Below, piece after piece: positions 44,707 to 56,368 of a DNA stretch of 64,000 bases (the first letter of the stretch is position 1; every line of letters begins with the position of its first letter). The position numbers were made by a program, and so were the translations under genes. The notes beneath the pieces are model-generated. The model did no database searches. It was not told the origin of the DNA and worked only from the letters and a program-made list of their open reading frames with translations. This stretch comes from Stenotrophomonas terrae. GTDB lineage: Bacteria > Pseudomonadota > Gammaproteobacteria > Xanthomonadales > Xanthomonadaceae. Location: the NCBI RefSeq assembly GCF_001431465.1, contig NZ_LDJJ01000017.1, positions 1 through 64,000 on the forward strand, written 5' to 3'.

Positions 44707-45191
44707 TCGGCTTCTCGCCCGAACCGGTGTGGACCGCCGAGCAGCAGGCATGGCTGCAGGCGATGGGCTACACCGTGTATCTGGAAGGCGGCGCGCTGGA
44801 CGCGCCGCCAGTTGTCGCTGCCACTCCGGCGTTTGACGCTCCGGTGGAGGCGGCCGAGCGCACGCCGCAGCCGCAGGCGGCGGTGATGAACGAGCCGGTA
44901 GCCGCTGCGCCGCCGCGCGAAACCGCAGCCAAGGCGCCAGAGGCTCCGAATACCGCAGCGGCGCCGGTGTTTGCGGCGAACGCGGCCGGCGGGGTGCGCC
45001 GCAGCGGTGGCCTGCGCATGCCCGATCGCCTGCAGATTGCCTTGTTGCGGGCTTCAGGCTGCAATCCCAATGAGCCACAGACGCGGGCATTGATGGACAG
45101 CTGGCCGCTGGCCGAGCTGCGCGCCAATCCGGCAGCCAAGCGCGCCCTGTGGCCGCAGCTGCGCGCATTGCGGCGGAAATCGCGGCAATGA
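44703..45191 (+). CDS. holD: Probable DNA polymerase III psi subunit
   Basis: This 162-aa protein would bridge the clamp loader and the chi subunit. The C-terminal sequence LRANPAAKRALWPQL (139-153) closely matches the end of E. coli psi, as I recall it (LRANPTARAALWQQI). The N-terminus (WTAEQQAWLQAMGYTVYLEG) resembles the psi start region that contacts the clamp loader. Between them an Ala/Pro-rich linker of about 75 residues (30-105) makes it longer than E. coli psi (137 aa). It directly precedes rimI, as holD does in E. coli. The GTG start overlaps the pssA stop. The assignment rests on motif recall plus synteny. Confidence 0.75.
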   Translation: MIGFSPEPVWTAEQQAWLQAMGYTVYLEGGALDAPPVVAATPAFDAPVEAAERTPQPQAAVMNEPVAAAPPRETAAKAPEAPNTAAAPVFAANAAGGVRRSGGLRMPDRLQIALLRASGCNPNEPQTRALMDSWPLAELRANPAAKRALWPQLRALRRKSRQ

Positions 45192-45673
45192 GCACGCTGG
45201 GCACGGTCCTGCGTCCCATGTATGACGGGGACCTGGATGCGGTGATGGAGGTGGAGCTGCGCGCCTATCCATTCCCGTGGACGCGTGGCATCTTCCAGGA
45301 TTGCCTGCGTGCCGATTACCCGAGCCGGGTATTGGTGCAGGACGATGGCATCGTCGGCTACGGCGTACTCAGCCTCGCCGCCGATGAGGCGCATGTGCTC
45401 AATGTCTGTGTTGATCCCTTGTGCCAGTCGCGCGGCCATGGCCGGCGCCTGCTGCGCGAGTTGGTGCGGGTTGCCCGCCAACGCCGCGCGCTGCGTGTGT
45501 TCCTGGAAGTGCGCCCTTCCAATACCTCGGCCATCGCGCTGTACCACAGCGAAGGATTCAACGAGATTGGCCGCCGGCCGCGTTATTACCCCACCAGCAA
45601 CGGGCGCGAGGATGCGCTGGTGATGGCGATGGAGCTGGTGGACGACGACATCAGCGTGATGCCGCCGCTGTAA
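45188..45673 (+). CDS. rimI: Ribosomal-protein-alanine N-acetyltransferase
   Basis: This 161-aa GNAT enzyme acetylates the N-terminus of ribosomal protein S18. The acetyl-CoA site appears as CQSRGHGRRLLRELV, followed by LEVRPSNTSAIALYHSEGFNEIGRRPRYYP, typical of RimI. The ATG overlaps the holD stop (ATGA), so both are co-translated. The N-terminal ELRAYPFPWTRGIFQDCL segment is also a RimI feature. Confidence 0.92.
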   Translation: MSTLGTVLRPMYDGDLDAVMEVELRAYPFPWTRGIFQDCLRADYPSRVLVQDDGIVGYGVLSLAADEAHVLNVCVDPLCQSRGHGRRLLRELVRVARQRRALRVFLEVRPSNTSAIALYHSEGFNEIGRRPRYYPTSNGREDALVMAMELVDDDISVMPPL

Positions 45674-45696
45674 GCCGCGCTTTCAAGACGAGCTTG

Positions 45697-46521
45697 TCAG
45701 GCCAGCCGCAGCAGCATTACCCCGGCGACGATCAGCCCGGCGGCCAGCAGGCGCCGGCGGCTGATGTGCTCTTTCAGCAACAACGCCGATATCAGCAACG
45801 CGAACAGGATCGAGGTTTCGCGCAGCGCGGCGATCACCGCCACCGGCGCCAGCGTCATTGCCCATAGTGCGATCGCATAGGAGGCGGTGGTGCCGATGCC
45901 ACCGATCAGACCGCGCTGCCAGTTGCCGCGCAGATAGCTGTTCAATTGCGCACGGCGGGCGAACAGCGCCCACAGCGGCAGCGGCAGGCCGGATAGCAGG
46001 AACAACCACAGCGTGTAGCTCAAGGCATTGCCCGACAATCGCGCGCCCTGTGCGTCGACCAGGGTGTAGGTGGCGATGACCACGGCGATGCCCAGCGGCA
46101 GGCGAATGTTGCCGCCTTTGCCGCTGCCGGCCATGCACAGGATGCCGCCGCTGATCAGGGCGATCCCTGCCCAGGCAGCGGCGGGCAGGTGTTCGTTGAA
46201 CAGCCAGGTGCCGGCGATGGCGACCAGTAGCGGCGCGCAACCGCGCATCAACGGGTAGGACAGGCTCATGTCGGCGCTGTGATAGGCGCGGGCGACAAGC
46301 ACGTAGTAGCCGGTCTGCAGCACGGCGGAGGCAGCAAGCCAGGGCCAGCTTTGTTCTGCAGGTGCTGGCAGCCAGGGCAGGATCATGGCCGACAGCACGG
46401 CAGCCCAGCCGGTGACCAGGAGGGTGGTCAGCAGTTTGTCGCCACCGAGTTTGACGATGGCGTTCCAGCTGGCGTGGAGCAGGGCGGCGAACAGGACGGC
46501 GCAGAAGATGCCGAATGACAT
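45697..46521 (-). CDS. EamA/DMT family transporter
   Basis: This 274-aa protein has about ten membrane helices in two EamA repeats, with conserved ASWNAIVK in helix 1, SLSYPLMRGCAPLLVA in the first half and LRETSILFALLISALLLKEHISRRR in the second. Substrate is unknown (amino acid or metabolite export is common). The start ATG 46521 is chosen because the frame upstream is low-complexity and repeat-derived. It is convergent with rimI, 23 nt away. Confidence 0.85.
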   Translation of the reverse strand: MSFGIFCAVLFAALLHASWNAIVKLGGDKLLTTLLVTGWAAVLSAMILPWLPAPAEQSWPWLAASAVLQTGYYVLVARAYHSADMSLSYPLMRGCAPLLVAIAGTWLFNEHLPAAAWAGIALISGGILCMAGSGKGGNIRLPLGIAVVIATYTLVDAQGARLSGNALSYTLWLFLLSGLPLPLWALFARRAQLNSYLRGNWQRGLIGGIGTTASYAIALWAMTLAPVAVIAALRETSILFALLISALLLKEHISRRRLLAAGLIVAGVMLLRLA

Positions 46522-46941
46522 TGTTGTTGGTGGTTTGGAGGCTTGTGGAGCGTAGCTGGGATTGAGGGGTGTTGGGGTTGTGGGGAGTGAAAGGCAAAAG
46601 GCAAAAGGCAAGAGGCAAAAGCCCCCTCATCCGCCCTGTCGGGCACCTTCTCCCGCGTGCGGGAGAAGGGACTGCAATGATTTTTGCGCTGTGATGGGTG
46701 GCCGCGCGATCACGCTCGAGCCGAAGCCGAAGCCGAAGCCGAAGCACGCAAAGCCGATTGCTCAGTCACCCCGCAGAAGTGCATGTTGCATTGCATTCCC
46801 TTCTCCCGCCTGCGGGAGAAGGTGCCCGGCAGGGCGGATGAGGGGGCTCTTTGTTCTTGGCGTTCAGCTCTTCGCGTCAAATACGCACAAAAGAAAACGC
46901 CGCCAAAAGGCGGCGTTTTCCACAACAGCAATCAGCAAGCC
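46522..46941. repeat. Repeat-rich gap with an inverted pair of REP-like elements
   Basis: From left to right: a 7-bp tandem (AAAAGGC, about five copies, 46589-46623); a REP-like element (46622-46670); about 127 nt that include a 6-bp tandem GCCGAA (about four copies, 46718-46745); and an inverted copy of the element (46798-46846). The element pair matches the palindrome at 86-134. No gene is seen. The valS terminator lies at the right end. Confidence 0.85.
46894..46919 (-). terminator. Terminator of valS
   Basis: AAAACGCCGCC and GGCGGCGTTTT are exact complements around AAAA, about 22 nt after the valS stop codon. Confidence 0.85.
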
Positions 46942-49797
<2,856 letters not shown>

Positions 49798-49827
49798 GCG
49801 GGGGAACCGGTAAAAGCGGGAGGGGGA

Positions 49828-50016
49828 TCAGCGGCCGAGTGCGCGCTGGATCTTTTTGTCGGTGTGGTACTGGCTGACGGCATAGGCAGCCCAGATGGCT
49901 GCGGGCAGCCAGCCAATCAAGGTGATCTGCAGGATGAGACAGACAATGCCGGAAATCGGACGACCGATGGTGAAAAAGGCCAGCCACGGCAGCAGGATGG
50001 CAATCAGCAGGCGCAT
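49828..50016 (-). CDS. YqaE/Pmp3 family small membrane peptide
   Basis: This 62-aa protein has two hydrophobic segments (about residues 3-23 and 25-46). The sequence RLLIAILLPWLAFFTIGRP then GIVCLILQITLIGWLPAAIWAAY is the Pmp3/UPF0057 pattern. Family members affect membrane potential and salt or cold stress. It lies between holC and valS on the same strand, which E. coli lacks. The short length and strong hydrophobicity leave little room for another assignment. Confidence 0.85.
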   Translation of the reverse strand: MRLLIAILLPWLAFFTIGRPISGIVCLILQITLIGWLPAAIWAAYAVSQYHTDKKIQRALGR

Positions 50017-50028
50017 GCGTCTAATCCC

Positions 50029-50451
50029 TTACATGTCGTATTTGTTGAGCGTGTAGTCGGCGGCCTTGTACTGGCGCCAGCGCTCACGCAGCGGTTCGCG
50101 GGCTTCCGGATCGGCCGGCACCACTTCCAGTACACGGTCGCAGCTGCCCAGGTAGGGCTCATTGCGCAGGTTGATGACCAGTGGCCGCTCCGGTGCTTCG
50201 GCGCCGGGCGCGGCGATCAGCACGATGGCTTCTTCCTCGTCCACGTCCTCACCGATGATCTGGTGCGGGATATAGGCGTCCGGGTCGAACGACCACAGCA
50301 GCTCGTCCAGTTCCTCGGCCTGGGCCTGGTCGCGGGCCAGCACCAGCGTGTACAGACCGCCGTCGTTGGCCTTGCGTGCGAGCTCGCACACCAGCTTCAA
50401 CGGTTCGGTGAGAAAACGCGGCTTGGCGATCAGGTAGAAGTCGGCGCGCAT
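50029..50451 (-). CDS. holC: DNA polymerase III chi subunit
   Basis: This 140-aa protein links the clamp loader to single-stranded DNA-binding protein. The N-terminus RADFYLIAKPRF followed by LVCELARKANDGGLYTLVLARDQAQAEELDELLWSFDPDAYIPH is the HolC fold, with the Trp-Ser-Phe-x-P block near the middle. The C-terminal LERWRQYKAADYTLNKYDM-type end (here RERWRQYKAADYTLNKYD) is also standard. pepA is upstream and valS downstream, as in E. coli. The probable partner gene holD lies 5 kb away in this window. Confidence 0.93.
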   Translation of the reverse strand: MRADFYLIAKPRFLTEPLKLVCELARKANDGGLYTLVLARDQAQAEELDELLWSFDPDAYIPHQIIGEDVDEEEAIVLIAAPGAEAPERPLVINLRNEPYLGSCDRVLEVVPADPEAREPLRERWRQYKAADYTLNKYDM

Positions 50452-50554
50452 CAGGTCACTAGGAAGTGGAGGGAAGAGGGTGAAACAGCAGGGTCAGCAG
50501 GGGCCTGCGCCGGGTAAGCCCCGACGCTGGCCCTGCTTTCGAGCCCGGCTTTGT

Positions 50555-52027
50555 TCAGGCAACGCGATCCAGCAACCACTGGGTCAGCAGGCCGACCGGG
50601 CGACCGGTGGCCATGCCGCGCTTGCCTTCATCGCTGGCAACGCCGGCGATATCCAGGTGCGCCCAGCGCTGGCCTTCGGTGAAGCGCGACAGGAAGCAGC
50701 CAGCGGTGATGGCGCCGGCCCAGCGGCCGCCGATGTTGTAGACGTCGGCAAAGCTCGAATCCAGCATGCCCTGGTACTCGTCCCACAGCGGCAGACGCCA
50801 GGCGCGGTCGAACACGTTCTCGCCGGCGGCGGTCAGCTCGTTGGCCAGGTCGTCGTGCTTGCTCATCAGTCCGGCGGTCTGGTGGCCCAGGGCCACCATG
50901 CAGGCGCCGGTCAGCGTGGCAACGTCGATCAGTGCGGCCGGCTCGAAGCGCTGCGCATAGGTCAGCGCATCGCACAGGATCAAACGCCCTTCGGCGTCGG
51001 TATTGCCCACTTCGATGGTCTTGCCCGACATCGAGGTGATCACGTCCGACGGACGGTAGGCATTGCCGTCGATGGCGTTTTCCACCGCCGGCACCACCAC
51101 CACCAGGTTCAGCGGCAGCTTGGCCTTGACCGTGGCGACGAAGGTGCCGATGACGTTGGCGCCACCGCACATGTCGTACTTCATTTCCTCGATGCCGCCC
51201 TGGGTCTTCAGGTTGACGCCGCCGGTATCGAAGGTGATGCCCTTGCCGACCAGCACGTAGGGCTTGGCCTCACCGCCGTTGTTCCACTTCAGCACGACCA
51301 GCTTGGGGCGGTTGGCCGAGCCACGGGCCACGGCCAGCAGCGAGCCCATGCCCAGCGCTTCCATCTGCGCCTCGTCCAGGATCTCGGCTTCGGCGCCATC
51401 GTGCTCGGCAGCGAACTTGACCGAGGATTCAGCCAGATAGGCCGGGGTGCAGTAGTTCGGCGGCAGGTTGCCCAGTTCGCGGGCGTATTCCACGCCGGCG
51501 GCGATGGCCTGGCCCTGCAGCAGCGCGGTTTCGTCGCTGCTGGCGATGGCCAGCGACTCCAGACCCGGGGCTTCGGGCTTCTTCTTGCCCAGGGTGGCGG
51601 TGTAGCGGTAGCTGGCGTGGTTGGCGGTGATCACCGCCTGACGCACCTTCCAGGCGCTGTCGCGGCCGCTGACGTCCAGTTCGTTCAGGGTGAACAGCGC
51701 GCTGCGGGTGTTGCCACTCTTCAGGGCGCGGGCGGCGTCGCCGGCGGCCTTCAGGTACTGCACCACGCCAAATTTGGCCGGGTCGCCCAGGCCAACCACC
51801 AGCACGCGCGCGGCGCTGACGCCGGCCAGATCGTGAAGCAAGGTGGTGTTGCCGGTCTTGCCGCCGACGTCGCCGCGCTCAATCAGCGCCGCCAAACGGC
51901 CGTCAGAGGCCGTATCCAGGGCCTTTGCGGCCGGTGACAGCGACTTGTCAGAGAAGGCGCCAACAATGACGCAATCCACCTCGGCAGAGGCGGGGGCGGC
52001 GTGGTTCAGGGTGAATTCCAGAGACAT
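50555..52027 (-). CDS. pepA: Cytosol (leucyl) aminopeptidase
   Basis: This 490-aa M17 peptidase removes N-terminal residues from peptides and uses two metal ions. The family signature [17 protein letters not shown] lies near residue 345, the metal-binding [13 protein letters not shown] is near 265, and Arg of the same NTDAEGR motif is catalytic. E. coli PepA also binds DNA; whether this one does cannot be told. It is the first gene of the minus-strand pepA-holC-valS group and divergent from lptF. Confidence 0.94.
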   Translation of the reverse strand: MSLEFTLNHAAPASAEVDCVIVGAFSDKSLSPAAKALDTASDGRLAALIERGDVGGKTGNTTLLHDLAGVSAARVLVVGLGDPAKFGVVQYLKAAGDAARALKSGNTRSALFTLNELDVSGRDSAWKVRQAVITANHASYRYTATLGKKKPEAPGLESLAIASSDETALLQGQAIAAGVEYARELGNLPPNYCTPAYLAESSVKFAAEHDGAEAEILDEAQMEALGMGSLLAVARGSANRPKLVVLKWNNGGEAKPYVLVGKGITFDTGGVNLKTQGGIEEMKYDMCGGANVIGTFVATVKAKLPLNLVVVVPAVENAIDGNAYRPSDVITSMSGKTIEVGNTDAEGRLILCDALTYAQRFEPAALIDVATLTGACMVALGHQTAGLMSKHDDLANELTAAGENVFDRAWRLPLWDEYQGMLDSSFADVYNIGGRWAGAITAGCFLSRFTEGQRWAHLDIAGVASDEGKRGMATGRPVGLLTQWLLDRVA

Positions 52028-52039
52028 TGATCAGATTCC

Positions 52040-52070
52040 GTTGCCAAATCCGTACAATCGCAGGCTGTAT
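52040..52070 (+). promoter_or_regulatory. Candidate promoter for lptFG
   Basis: TTGCCA (52040-52045) and TGTATA (52065-52070) are 19 nt apart, a little long. Transcription would start about 55 nt before the lptF start codon. Motif match only. Confidence 0.3.
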
Positions 52071-52132
52071 ACGCGGGGCCATCGAGGCCGGGCGTTCTGC
52101 GGACTAAACCGAGAGTTTAAACCACCGACCCT

Positions 52133-53218
52133 ATGGCGAAGCTTGACCGCTACCTGCTGAGTGACTTCCTCCAGAGCTTTCTGGCCACTTTGACCGTACT
52201 TCTGGTAGTCAGCATGGGCGGTGTGCTGGTCGACATCCTCGGCCGCATCGCCGATGGGCGCATCCCTGCCGGGCTGATGCTGTCCCAGCTGGGCCTGCAG
52301 TTCATCGTCTACCTGCCCATCATCCTGCCGCTGGCCCTGATGCTGGGGCTGGCGCTGTCGATCGCGCGGCTGTACCGCGATTCGGAAATGGCGGTGCTCA
52401 CCGGTGTCGGTGTCGGCCCCAAGCGCCTGCTCAAGCCGATCCTGCTGCTGACCGTGCCGGTCGTGGCGCTGGTCGCGGCCTGTTCGCTGTGGCTGGGCCC
52501 CTGGGCCGACCGCAACGCCGAGCGGATGCTGCAGGAAGCCAGTCGCAGCATGGTGGTGGCCGGGCTGGAGCCGGGCCAGTTCACGCCGCTGTCCGGTGGT
52601 GGCGTGGTCTACCTGTCTTCATTGGCGGGCGACGGCACCAAGATGGGCAAGGTGTTCATGCAGCGGCAGAAGGAAGGGCGTATCGACGTGGTATCGGCCA
52701 ACAGCGGCGCGATGTTCTTTGAAGGCGAGCGCCAGCGCTACCTCCGGCTGGAAGACGGTTATCGGGTCGAAGGCCCGGAAAACGGCGCCCTGGACTACCG
52801 GCTGATGCGCTATGCGCGCAATGAAGTCGCCCTGCCGGACCGTGACGAAGTGCGCGACCAGAATGATCCGGAAATGCTGCCCACCCGTCAGTTGCTGGGG
52901 GATGCACGGTCCGAGGCCAAGGCTGAGCTGCATTGGCGGCTGACCCCGCCGCTGCTGGCCCTGGCCTTTGCCCTGCTGACCCTGCCGCTTGCCCGCAGCG
53001 CACCGCGCCAGCAGCGCTACGGCCGCATCATGATGGCCTTCCTCGCTTATACGCTGGGCGTGAGCCTGAGCATTCTCGGCAAACAGTGGTTGGCAGCAGG
53101 CAAACTGCCGGTGGAGGCGGGCATGTGGTGGTTGACCTTGCCCCTGCTGATCCTGGCGTTGTGGCTGTATTTCCGTGATGGGCGCCTGGGCCGCCGCCGC
53201 GTGGGAGCCAAGGCATGA
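52133..53218 (+). CDS. lptF: LPS export permease LptF
   Basis: This 361-aa inner-membrane subunit of the Lpt ABC transporter extracts LPS from the inner membrane with LptG and LptB. The N-terminal LDRYLLSDFLQSFLATLTVLLVVSMGGVLVDILGRIADGRIP and the region YLPIILPLALMLGLALSIARLYRDSEMAVLTGVGVGPKRLL are characteristic. Six helices surround a periplasmic beta-jellyroll (about residues 125-265). The stop codon overlaps the lptG start (ATGA). Confidence 0.93.
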   Translation: MAKLDRYLLSDFLQSFLATLTVLLVVSMGGVLVDILGRIADGRIPAGLMLSQLGLQFIVYLPIILPLALMLGLALSIARLYRDSEMAVLTGVGVGPKRLLKPILLLTVPVVALVAACSLWLGPWADRNAERMLQEASRSMVVAGLEPGQFTPLSGGGVVYLSSLAGDGTKMGKVFMQRQKEGRIDVVSANSGAMFFEGERQRYLRLEDGYRVEGPENGALDYRLMRYARNEVALPDRDEVRDQNDPEMLPTRQLLGDARSEAKAELHWRLTPPLLALAFALLTLPLARSAPRQQRYGRIMMAFLAYTLGVSLSILGKQWLAAGKLPVEAGMWWLTLPLLILALWLYFRDGRLGRRRVGAKA

Positions 53219-54321
53219 GGCTGCTGCCGCGGATTCACGATATCTACGTAGGCCGTACCGTGCTGCTCACGGTGCTGGTGGTGTGGATGGTGTTGCTGGG
53301 CCTGGACGCGATCATGGCCTTGTCCGGCGAGGCCGGGAAAATCGGCCAGGGGCATTACAGCTTCGGCCACGCCTTGGCCTGGCTGGCCTATACCTTGCCG
53401 CGCCGTGCTTACACCGTGTTCCCGATGGCGGCGGTGATCGGTGCGCTGATGGGCCTGGGCCAGTTGGCGGCCACCTCGGAGCTGACCGCATTGCGTGCGG
53501 TTGGCCTGTCGCGTCGACGTATAGCCGTCTCTGTGGCGATTTCTTTGTCGCTGCTGACCGTGCTGATGGTGGTCAACGGCGAGACTCTGTCGCCCTGGGC
53601 GCAGAACCGCGCCGATGCGCTCAAGACCAGTGCCCGCTACAACACCGATATGGCCACGGCCCGCTATTCGGGCCTGTGGGCGCGCGAAGGCGATATTTTC
53701 CTCAATGCGCAGACCGGCGAAGAGCAGGTCAGCGCTGATGGGCAGGCGATCCTGCTGCTGCATGACGTGCGCCTGTACCAGTTGGGTGAAGACGGGCGTC
53801 TGTTGAGCCTGACCTACGCCAAGACCGCGCGCCACGACCATCAGGGCTGGGTGCTGGAAACGGTGCGTCGCGACACCTTCGGCGAGCGTTCGGTCAGCCG
53901 CCAGGAGCTGCCCACCGAGAAGTGGGCCTCCAAGCTGGATGCGGCAGCGCTGGCTTCCGGCCTGGCCAAGCCACGCAACCTCAGTGCCGGCGAGCTGAAA
54001 ACCAGCATCGACTACCGCAAGCGCAATGGCCTGGACGCGCGCGACTACGAAGACACCTATTGGGGGCGCTGGTTCTACCCGCTGAACGTGCTGGCACTGT
54101 GTCTGGCGGCGGTGCCGTTCGCCTTTGGCTCGCTGCGCAGCGGTGGCATGGGCAAGCGCCTGTTCCTGGGCATGCTGTTCGCGCTGGGCTTCCTGCTGCT
54201 GCAGATGTTCTTCGGGCGCATGGCCGGTGCGCTGAAATTTGATTACCGCATTGCCTACGCATTGCCGCCGATCATGATGCTGGGCATCTCCGCCTGGCTG
54301 TCACGACGGCGGGTCGGCTGA
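53215..54321 (+). CDS. lptG: LPS export permease LptG
   Basis: This 368-aa partner of LptF has the same fold: helices at both ends, and a periplasmic jellyroll in the middle. Features are IHDIYVGRTVLLTVLVVWMVLLGLDAI at the N-terminus, LTALRAVGLSRRRIA in a cytoplasmic loop that contacts the ATPase, and YWGRWFYPLNVLALCLAAVPFAFGSLR near the C-terminus. It is co-transcribed with lptF through an ATGA overlap. The repeat cluster at 54.33 kb starts 13 nt after its stop. Confidence 0.93.
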   Translation: MRLLPRIHDIYVGRTVLLTVLVVWMVLLGLDAIMALSGEAGKIGQGHYSFGHALAWLAYTLPRRAYTVFPMAAVIGALMGLGQLAATSELTALRAVGLSRRRIAVSVAISLSLLTVLMVVNGETLSPWAQNRADALKTSARYNTDMATARYSGLWAREGDIFLNAQTGEEQVSADGQAILLLHDVRLYQLGEDGRLLSLTYAKTARHDHQGWVLETVRRDTFGERSVSRQELPTEKWASKLDAAALASGLAKPRNLSAGELKTSIDYRKRNGLDARDYEDTYWGRWFYPLNVLALCLAAVPFAFGSLRSGGMGKRLFLGMLFALGFLLLQMFFGRMAGALKFDYRIAYALPPIMMLGISAWLSRRRVG

Positions 54322-54333
54322 TAGCAAGGTTGT

Positions 54334-54432
54334 TGTAGGAGCGGCGTAAGCCGCGAAGCCGGTGACAATGAAATCACCGGCATCCCTGCCATCGTAGGGA
54401 TCTCCAGCTTCGCGGCTTACGCCGCTCCTACA
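54334..54432. repeat. Palindromic repeat unit after lptG
   Basis: The arms TGTAGGAGCGGCGTAAGCC and complement are about 27 nt each and enclose about 45 nt that themselves contain GGTGAC/ATCACC-type inverted bases. The unit may stabilise or end the lptFG transcript. Confidence 0.85.
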
Positions 54433-54449
54433 TAGGCTGCGTGGAAGGC

Positions 54450-54570
54450 CCCTGCCGAGCATGGCTCGGCACTACATTGGCAATATCGGTAAGGCCTCTG
54501 CCGAGCATGGCTCGGCACTACAGGCGGCAATATTGGTAATGCCCCTGCCGAGCATGGCTCGGCACTACAG
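54450..54570. repeat. Three direct copies of a CTGCCGAGCATGGCTCGGCA palindrome, 46-47-bp period
   Basis: The 26-nt palindromic core starts near 54452, 54498 and 54545, followed each time by CTACA and a variable spacer. The third copy contains the RDD-family stop codon on the minus strand. The element recurs at 56150-56220. Confidence 0.9.
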
Positions 54571-55026
54571 TTTTTGCAGGCGGGTGCCGCTCAGGCGGTC
54601 GTGCAGGGTCAGGCGTTCGCGGTCGACCAGTGCCCAGAAGAATCCCAGCCCTGCCAATAGCAGCGACAGGCTGCCCAGCGCATAGCGTTTCCACAGCAGC
54701 GCCCGGCTTGGCGACTGCCCGTCCATGGTCTGCAGGCGCAAGCGCCATGGCCGCATGCCCAGGGTCTGCCCGCCACGCTTCCAGCTTTCGGTGGCGTAGA
54801 GCCCGGCAATCAGCCAGCAGCTCAGCCACAGCAGCCACTGCAGGGCACTGAACGGGTGGATGTTCTCGCGGCTGGCGTGTCCGGCCAGCGCGTAGCCGAC
54901 GGTGAACAGTGCCGAGACCAGCATCCACAAGGCCAGTACCGGCCACAGGTCATAGAACAGCGCGGCCAGGCGGCGCAGCAACAACGCGGAAGGACGGGGC
55001 GTCTGGGCGAGGGCAGGTGTGCTCAT
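54565..55026 (-). CDS. RDD family membrane protein
   Basis: This 153-aa protein has three to four hydrophobic segments ([63 protein letters not shown]). The RDD pattern is seen in [13 protein letters not shown] near the start and [13 protein letters not shown] at the end. Function of the family is largely unknown; some act in ion transport. The stop codon lies inside a palindromic repeat. Start ATG 55026 is preferred over a longer frame to 55062. Confidence 0.85.
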   Translation of the reverse strand: MSTPALAQTPRPSALLLRRLAALFYDLWPVLALWMLVSALFTVGYALAGHASRENIHPFSALQWLLWLSCWLIAGLYATESWKRGGQTLGMRPWRLRLQTMDGQSPSRALLWKRYALGSLSLLLAGLGFFWALVDRERLTLHDRLSGTRLQKL

Positions 55027-55097
55027 GCGCCGAGCATACGATTTGTGGCTGTCGGCGTGCATGGGCAGGCGCGGGCGCAGCGCTTATCCTTGCGCCG

Positions 55098-56075
55098 ATG
55101 TCTGCCGCACTTACTCCCGCCGAACGCCGCCAGCTGGTACAGCAGTTGCCGCCCCTGCGCGCTGCCGATGAGCGCCTGATCCAACGTTTCCTGGATGCGA
55201 TCTGGGCCGAGCACGGCCTGGCCCGGGCCTCGCTGGACAGCTATCGGCGTGACCTGGAAGGCCTGTCGCGCTGGCGCGATGGCACCAATGACGGCCTGGC
55301 CGGGATCGATCGCGCCGGCCTGTTCGATTACCTGGCCTGGCGTACCCGGCACGGTTGGACCGCGCGCAGCAACGCGCGTCTGCTGTCGGTGCTGCGGGCC
55401 TTCTTCGGCCAGGCGCTCAAGCGCGGCGAACGCAGCGAAGACCCCGCTGCGCTGCTGGAATCGCCCAAGCTGCCGCGCTCCTTGCCCAAGGCGCTGGCTG
55501 AGAGCCAGATCGAGGCCTTGCTGGCGGCGCCGGATGTGGAGACACCGGTCGGCCTGCGTGACCGCGCCATGTTGGAACTGATGTATGCGGCCGGCCTGCG
55601 GGTCAGCGAACTGGTCAATCTGCCGGCCAATGCGGTCAATCTGCGTCAGGGCGTGCTGCGGGTGACCGGCAAGGGCAGCAAGGAGCGGCTGGTGCCGTTG
55701 GGCGAAGAATCGCAGTACTGGTTGGAGCGCTACCTGGCCACCGCACGGCCACAGCTTGCCGGTGGCAAGCCGGTCGCGGCGACCCCGAGCGGGCAGGTGC
55801 CTTTGTTTGTCGATGTGGACCGTACCCCGCTCAGTCGCCAGCAGTTCTGGGCGCTGGTGAAGACCAGTGCGGCGGTGGCCGGCATCGATCCCGGCAAGAT
55901 CAGCCCGCACGGCCTGCGCCACAGTTTTGCCACCCATCTGCTCAATCACGGCGCCGATCTGCGCGCGCTGCAGATGCTGCTCGGCCACAGCTCCCTGTCC
56001 ACCACCCAGATATATACCCTGGTGGCTCGCGAACACCTGCAGAAGCTGCACCGCAAGCACCACCCGCGCGGCTGA
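55098..56075 (+). CDS. xerD: Tyrosine recombinase XerD
   Basis: This 325-aa recombinase acts with XerC at dif to resolve chromosome dimers before division. The catalytic set is visible: R168 (AAGLRVSEL), K192, H271 and R274 ([12 protein letters not shown]), H297 (LLGHSS) and Y306 (TQIYTLV). The N-terminal core-binding domain spans about residues 20-115. Length and the segment [12 protein letters not shown] fit XerD/XerC. XerD is favoured because dsbC follows, as xerD-dsbC occurs in E. coli. The ATG at 55098 follows the divergent RDD gene. Confidence 0.9.
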   Translation: MSAALTPAERRQLVQQLPPLRAADERLIQRFLDAIWAEHGLARASLDSYRRDLEGLSRWRDGTNDGLAGIDRAGLFDYLAWRTRHGWTARSNARLLSVLRAFFGQALKRGERSEDPAALLESPKLPRSLPKALAESQIEALLAAPDVETPVGLRDRAMLELMYAAGLRVSELVNLPANAVNLRQGVLRVTGKGSKERLVPLGEESQYWLERYLATARPQLAGGKPVAATPSGQVPLFVDVDRTPLSRQQFWALVKTSAAVAGIDPGKISPHGLRHSFATHLLNHGADLRALQMLLGHSSLSTTQIYTLVAREHLQKLHRKHHPRG

Positions 56076-56103
56076 GGCTGCGTTGCAGGCCGCCGTGTGT
56101 TTT

Positions 56104-56265
56104 TGTAGGAGCGGCGTAAGCCGCGAAGCACGTAAAGCCTGAAATGCCCTGTAGAGCCGAGCCATGTTCGGCTGGGGCACTACCGGGAAAGCCTCTGCCG
56201 AGCGTGGCTCGGCACTACAGACTGGCTTCGGGTTCAGTTGCTTCGCGGCTGACGCCGCTCCTACA
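56104..56265. repeat. Nested palindromic repeats between xerD and dsbC
   Basis: The outer arms belong to the GGAGCGGCGTAAGCC family (56104-56130 and 56240-56265). Inside are two elements of the CCGAGC...GCTCGG family (56150-56183 and 56193-56220), one degenerate and one near-perfect. No gene is seen in this stretch. Confidence 0.85.
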
Positions 56266-56368
56266 GGCCTGCGCTCTTACGCAACCCGCGCCGCCGGTGA
56301 GCTGCCGGTTGCGGAGCTGTGCACGGCGGGTGTGCGAGAATCTCCCCGTTCTCTTTCGATGGGTCGCC

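Noticed and set aside
43531..45219. A 562-codon minus-strand frame through pssA and holD
   Set aside because: It joins antisense pssA/holD sequence with out-of-frame DUF4124 codons and is Arg/Pro/Ala-rich throughout.
54450..54570. Direct repeats that could suggest a CRISPR array
   Set aside because: Only three copies, the repeat is an exact palindrome, spacers are about 20 nt and partly similar, and no cas genes are present.
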